64,000 nucleotides of DNA from Quercus robur. Its lineage: Eukaryota; Streptophyta; Magnoliopsida; Fagales; Fagaceae. The position numbers and the translations under genes are program-made. The notes under the pieces are model-generated. The model did no database searches and was not told the DNA's origin. It worked only from the letters and a program-made list of their open reading frames with translations. This document shows, one piece after another, positions 59,701 to 64,000 of this stretch. The DNA lies in the NCBI RefSeq assembly GCF_932294415.1, contig NC_065541.1, positions 56,832,290 through 56,896,289 of the forward strand, read 5' to 3'. Positions within the stretch are counted from its first letter, which is position 1, and each line of letters starts with the position of its first letter.

Positions 59701-61762
59701 CCTATCTTCTTATTCTTTCTATCTTCCACATGCTTCTCTCATTTTTTGCTTAATTGAAATATTGCTATGCATTAGAATTGAATGTGGAGGTGGTAGAATG
59801 TGTCTTGACAATTTACTTTAATTTATGTTTTTTTATTTGGTTCTAAATTTTCAATCTGTGTCATTGTAGTGTATTAGTTATGTTTTAATGGATTAAAAAT
59901 GCCAAGGAAAAGTTGTAAATTCATTGTTGCAATCTCCCTTTGTTTTTCTGATTCCATACTGATGTCCATTTGAATTCTTCACCTCTAAAACTGCAGGAAT
60001 GATGGATTGCTTACTTTTGTGGAAAACTTCGTGAAGGACCACTTTTTGCCAACTATGTTTGTAGACTACCGAAAAAGTGTTCAGCAAGCTATATCAAGCA
60101 AGTTCTCTAAATTATTTAAACTTGTTCTTCAATTAGCAATTTTGATGAGAACAGATAACTTGCATTAGGCCTTCTTATTTTTTAGGGGTCAACTTGAGTA
60201 GCCAGAAACTATGCATCAAACTGTTTAACTCATTGTATATCATGGCACTAACTTTATCAATTCAAAATGCTTTAAGAGGTTAAGGGATTGATTCTCGTGG
60301 CTCATCTAATTTCTGTTAACTCTTGTCTGACTTGCACTACTGTGCAAGTGCTTAATAGAGTCATAGATATCTGGCACTTTTACCCCCCTAAACAATTATT
60401 TTTGATAAGTATGCAAAAGCAGCAACCCAGATATAATAAATCTGCTTCTAGCAACTAAGGAATAAATGATCTGGCACTTTTACCCCCCTAAACAATTATT
60501 TTTGATAAGTATGCAAAAGCAGCAACCCAGATATAATAAATCTGCTTCTAGCAACTAAGGAATAAATGACATTTTAAAAAATTATTTCAAAAATGGAACT
60601 AGTCTAGTTTGAACCAAATGTCAAAAACAAACTAATTGAATAGGCCCCACATTGTGCTTATGTTGAGTGATCTGAATACTCTGGAAAGCTCTACCATTGT
60701 GCTTCATAATTCTCTACACACTTCACTACTGTCCAAGCTACCCTCTCTGACCTTTCCCTGCCACTGCTCTCTAATTTATCCGACTCAAGTGATCTATAGA
60801 CTCCATCTAATTTTGCACTGTTAATATTCTTATAATTTCTAACCAAATTTAACCGCTTTAGAAAGCACACTTGCCTTTCAAATACTCTTCTGAGGAATGT
60901 TGAAAACTGATATATTTTATGAAACCAATGTCATCAAACCAGAAGAAAAGTCAAAATTTGGGATGTCATTTTTGCATCATCAGCATCTAGTAATACTAGT
61001 CTATGATTGGAAAAGGCCATAGTGCGACCCAGCATGTTCATTTTATTTTTGACATTTGAAGCTACAGAAGTTGCGGAAAGAATTAAACTCCTTTACACTA
61101 TTTAACCATGCAGAGAAGATACTATTTTTCCTTAGTTTTAAAACTTGCTGCATGAAGGATTAGGACTCTGTATATCCTAGTTGGATGGCTCACTGAGAGA
61201 ATGTTGAATGATGCCTGTGTTACTGTGAGCCATGTTTGTATTAGTCATGTGGTCATCTCTCTCTCTTTTGTTTTTCCCCTTGCACAAAAAAAAAAAAAAA
61301 AATCTTATTTCTGTAATTATCTTGTAGGTCCTGCTGCATTTCGTCCAAGGGCACATACTGCTGCTACGTATACTCCATTGGTTGAGAAGGGTAGACCAGT
61401 CTTACAGGGGCTTCTGGCTATAGATTTCTTAGCAAAGGAGGCAAGTTAACTTACGTTTCTCATCTTAAGAGAAAGGACCTTTCCTCCCTAATACTCTGCA
61501 CAAGTTGGTGGGATTAACTAGATTTGGGCAGTGTAGCTGCTAAAATTTCTGGATTTATTTTGAATATATGTTTAACACTTTTATTAATTATTTTAGTGTA
61601 TGGATATATGGTATTTGACTATCTAATTTAAAATTATTACATAATCTAGGTACTTGGTTGGGCTCATGCAATGCCTAAATTTGCTGGGGACCTTGCAAAG
61701 TATGTGCAGACTTTCCTTGAGCGCACATATGAAAGATGTCGTACTTCATACATGGAGGCATG
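50797..61762 (+). CDS. SEC8: SEC8/EXOC4, exocyst complex subunit (5' part, 17 exons)
   Basis: Exons in phase: 50797-50838, 51297-51509, 51760-51933, 52384-52488, 53321-53430, 53862-54035, 54160-54337, 54432-54538, 55800-56107, 56181-56338, 56486-56601, 59092-59162, 59316-59446, 59539-59588, 59997-60097, 61328-61440 and 61650-about 61762. They encode about 753 residues of roughly 1,070; the 3' part is outside the window. SEC8 is a core subunit of the exocyst, which tethers secretory vesicles to the plasma membrane and cell plate; in Arabidopsis it is needed for pollen tube growth. The N-terminal Sec8 domain is recognisable from RIDESWAAARFDSLPHVV through LLDQIEGIAKVPSRIEKLI; later conserved blocks include DPLHVKYLQT-like sequence (SDAPLHVKYLQTMVECLCIL), LLDSILDTIVRIF and FRFTDATVSIPNQG. 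Introns after exons 11, 15 and 16 use GC donors (GCAAGT at 56602, 60098 and 61441). The exon 17 end is uncertain: GT at 61763 (exon end 61762) or GC at 61758 (exon end 61757). Confidence 0.94.
50905..51015 (-). mobile_element. SINE in SEC8 intron 1 (antisense)
   Basis: On the minus strand TAGCTCAAGTAACAC is an A-box-like start, GTGGATTCAAAACCC a B box, and TGTGTAACTTACTAATC plus a short A-tract the end. Layout and order match the fragment at 32291-32396. Confidence 0.7.
52620..52725 (-). mobile_element. LINE 3'-end fragment in SEC8 intron 4
   Basis: Preceded by a TA repeat (52597-52620). On the minus strand the segment reads toward GTTTTTAGTTTTTTAATAAA and ends TTCATTACTTATCAAAA, which I associate with 3' tails of plant L1 LINEs. 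TTTTTGATAAGTA also recurs at 52846 and near 60402 and 60502. It is too short to assign firmly. Confidence 0.4.
56602..59091 (+). other. SEC8 intron 11 (2.5 kb) with inserted repeat sequence
   Basis: It opens with the GC donor GCAAGT. Between 57.1 and 57.6 kb it is G-rich (GGAGG, GGTGATGG words). From 58.1 to 58.6 kb an antisense reading gives DDCLTWDNATRVARVAEI and then very acidic sequence (DDEDYKSC, FDEDDDYI) in broken frames, which weakly resembles the acidic end of hAT-type transposases. No intact ORF is present. Confidence 0.45.
60369..60568. repeat. 100-bp tandem duplication in SEC8 intron 15
   Basis: CTGGCACTTTTACCCCCCTA starts units at 60371 and 60471; the two 100-bp units are almost identical through GCAACTAAGGAATAAATGA. 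The near identity points to a recent event or to an assembly duplication. Confidence 0.95.
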
Positions 61763-61915
61763 GTTTTCTCTATTTTCTCTACATTTCACTTAGCACATCA
61801 TTGCAGTTATTATTTTCAGCTATCTTCCCCACCCCTACATTTTCTCTGTTTTCTCTGCATTTCACTCAGCTCATCATTGTGATTATTATTTTCAGTTATC
61901 TTCCCCACCCCCTTG
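61763..61915. repeat. 76-bp imperfect tandem duplication after exon 17
   Basis: CATTTCACT(T/C)AGC(A/T)CATCATTG and TTATTATTTTCAG(C/T)TATC recur 76 bp apart, starting at the end of exon 17. It follows the splice donor directly, and each unit contains an acceptor-like TTATTTTCAG. Confidence 0.75.
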
Positions 61916-62399
61916 TTATTTTCTGTTTCCGGGTGCATCTTTGTATTTTGCCTTTTGCTTATAGCTAGTTGAATGGTTTGTGCTTTGTAATTTTTGTTCA
62001 TTACTCTTATTCTGCATGATCTTAACAAGAATATCTTGCATGAACTTATATAAAAAATTGTATGATGAATCAGTTTGAAAAAATTATAGTTGATGGGGCA
62101 TTCAATCCTTTTGTAATTACTTAAGCTTGCAAAATGTTTCTGTACATTCTTGTGGAACTTCCTTAGTCTTTGTCTTATTGCAGTCTTTGTTTCACATCAC
62201 CAAACATTTATTTTCATGTCTTAGAAGCATTATGTCCTAAGATATCTGCTCCTTCAATTTTTCTTGAGCTTACCTACATTTCTTTTCCTCTTAGGAGTTC
62301 ATGTATTTCATATAACTGTACCTTCACATCATTAAATTGTTAGCTGAAAGATTATCTCATTTCTGTAATTTCACTATCCTTTTTCAACACTCTCAAAAT

Positions 62400-63014
62400 T
62401 TCCCCCTTTATGCTCTCTACTTGGTGGGAGGATTAGATTTGGGCATGATTTGTGGTGTGGTTCTTGAGATTTAGAGATGTTCCTGGTTCTGTATTCAATT
62501 GTCAAAGTGAAGGATGCCTAAGCTCTTTGCTTAGCTCTAGTGAGGAGGCTGGGCCTCATGATTGGAACTTGAGATTAATTCATAATTTTCAAGATTGGGA
62601 GTTGGAGTGGGTGGATTGTTACTATTGTTAGAGGCATGGATTATATGAGGTGGAGCCTAAATAGAGGTAAGTTTAGTGTTTACTCATACTATGAGGGCTT
62701 TGGGTTACAAATAGGCGTTCTTTCCTGTGGAAGAGTGTTTGGAGTAGCCAGGTGCCTTAGAAAGTGGCCTTCTTTGTGTGTACATCAGCTTTGGATAAAA
62801 TATGGACGAGAAATCTTATTAAGAGAAAATGAGAAATGTGTTACCGGTTAACTGGTGCTGTTTGTCTAAGGCTACTAGTGAATCTGTGGACCATCTTTTG
62901 CTTCTTTGCTCAGTTGCTCATAAATTGTGGTCTTTCATATTTTTTGCTTTCATGGGTGCATCGGCTGATGCCAAGTAGGGTGATGGATGTATACTCTTGT
63001 TGGAAAGGGATGTA
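62400..63014 (+). mobile_element. L1 LINE 3' part, first piece (zf-RVT region)
   Basis: In shifting plus-strand frames, residues such as FPVL-like VPGSVFNCQ, WELEWV, FLWKSVWSSQVP, KVAFFV and SESVDHLLLLCSVAHKLWSF are readable. The last is the CxxC...HLLL.C pattern of the zinc-binding domain at the end of plant L1 reverse transcriptases. Stops and frameshifts are frequent. It lies in the intron after SEC8 exon 17. Confidence 0.75.
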
Positions 63015-63600
63015 CGGGTGACATAATGTTGTATGCTAGGAAGCACGTGTGTGGATTTGGGTTCAGGTGCGGGTGCGGTGTGGTGACTCAACAATTTTTG
63101 AAAAAGTAGGGCGCGGGGGATACGTTTATTAATAAATTATTAAATATATTTTTATTTATATTTTCTATATATAGCTAAGCATATTTTTTCATGTAATGGT
63201 AAACATATACCAATTTAAGAGCAATAGTAGATAATAAAGTGAATACTGAATACATAACCATTCCATGATGTTTAGAAATTAGAATACAAGATCGAAAGTT
63301 TGAAACTAAAACTAAATAAAAGATGAGTGTTCAAGACAATCAGAGAGAGAGAGAGAGAGAGAGGAGATGGAGAGAACAAGAGAGTAAGAGAGTTTTTTTT
63401 TTTTTTTAAACACTTATTTCAGCCTGAATCGGACCAATTCGGGCCCTGTTTCGAATCGAATCGGACTGTATTGGCCCAAATTGGGCTGAATCGGAAAACG
63501 GGAAAAAAAAAATGTCATGGACGCGTTTGCAGCCATGTCGACGGCCGCACAGCACATCTGTGTGTGTCGGACTCGGGTGCGCCGATTCAATCAGCGCACC
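63015..63600. mobile_element. Insertion interrupting the LINE
   Basis: The LINE reading resumes at about 63600, so this 0.58-kb segment looks inserted. It contains GGGTGCGGTGTGGTGACTC near its left and CGGGTGCGCCGATTC near its right, an (AG)n repeat (63343-63363), and a GC-rich stretch around 63420-63560. Clear inverted ends or a target duplication were not found. Confidence 0.45.
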
Positions 63601-63880
63601 TCTGCTTTCCAGGTTGTATGGTCTGTAACTCTTCATTGTCTTGTGTGGGTAGTTTGGAGGGAGTGGAACACCCATACTTTTGAAGTTGTGGAGAGATCTA
63701 TCGTTGAACTCAAATCTATCTTCTTACATTTTTTTTTCCCAAATGTCATGGGGTTTCTTGTAATTCCATAGTTGATTTCATGGACCACATAAATCTTCAT
63801 TTGTAATCTTTAGGAAGCTCTTGCTATTGAGTCTTTATTTTTTTAATGAAATTCTTTAATACTTGAAAAAAAAGTATTTG
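63601..63880 (+). mobile_element. L1 LINE 3' part, second piece (C-terminus and tail)
   Basis: VVWREWNTHTFEVVERSIVE and LKSIFLHFFFP fit the C-terminal end of plant L1 ORF2 (WRERN-type motif). It is followed by a 3'UTR-like stretch ending ATACTTGAAAAAAAAG, the poly-A end of the LINE. Confidence 0.7.
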
Positions 63881-64000
63881 AAGGTTGACTCCTATCTGAG
63901 GACATCCAATAGAAAAGAAGACACACAAATTGGGATTTCAACCTCTGAATATTTGTCTCTAGCCCTTCAAAGGTCCTTGTTAAGAGTAATATATATGTGA

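Noticed and set aside
1..64000. tRNA or rRNA genes
   Set aside because: No complete cloverleaf or ribosomal sequence was recognised on either strand; only tRNA-derived SINEs were found.

Overview
The window is nuclear DNA of a flowering plant. Three intron-containing genes with plant-type protein sequence sit in AT-rich DNA packed with plant mobile elements: Ty3/gypsy and Ty1/copia LTR elements, an L1 LINE, tRNA-derived SINEs, MITEs, a long-TIR MULE-like element and Helitron-type ends. A woody eudicot, possibly of the oak order, is my impression from the repeat style, but the sequence alone does not prove it.

Layout. 1-2.5 kb: decayed Ty3/gypsy (Tat/Ogre-like) reverse transcriptase/RNase H joined to an LTR and primer-binding site. 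2.5-8.4 kb: no convincing gene; a 107-bp tandem repeat, a MITE, a dispersed repeat split by a SINE, and a 62-bp tandem repeat. 8.7-9.8 kb: a small secreted cysteine-rich peptide gene and an unidentified open stretch. 10.7-11.5 kb: a solo LTR with exact target-site duplication. 11.79-20.92 kb: a complete-ended minus-strand copia element (TSD GGAAT) with gag and envelope-like relics but no visible pol, containing a nested gypsy LTR relic and a MITE inside one LTR. 21-26.8 kb: repeats. 26.86-30.12 kb: a candidate Helitron carrying a syntaxin (Qa-SNARE) exon fragment and a 5'UTR-like segment. 31.5-34.6 kb: a two-exon gene for a BORCS8/MEF2BNB-like protein (plus strand). 36.98-41.30 kb: LDL1, a five-exon lysine-specific histone demethylase homolog (minus strand, complete). 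42.5-49.5 kb: MITEs, nested MITEs and a foldback/MULE-like element. 50.8 kb to the right edge: SEC8/EXOC4, an exocyst subunit (plus strand), with 17 exons visible and the 3' part beyond the window.

The three main genes work in unrelated processes: chromatin demethylation (LDL1), exocyst vesicle tethering (SEC8) and probably endolysosomal BORC function. Nothing suggests co-regulation beyond the convergent BORCS8-like/LDL1 pair. The most notable points are three GC-AG introns (donor GCAAGT) in SEC8, the Helitron-like capture of a syntaxin exon, the copia element that keeps an envelope-like reading frame without pol, and the paired-CxxxCxxxC secreted peptide. All exon coordinates come from reading splice signals, reading-frame phase and family knowledge by eye; no alignment or expression data were used.
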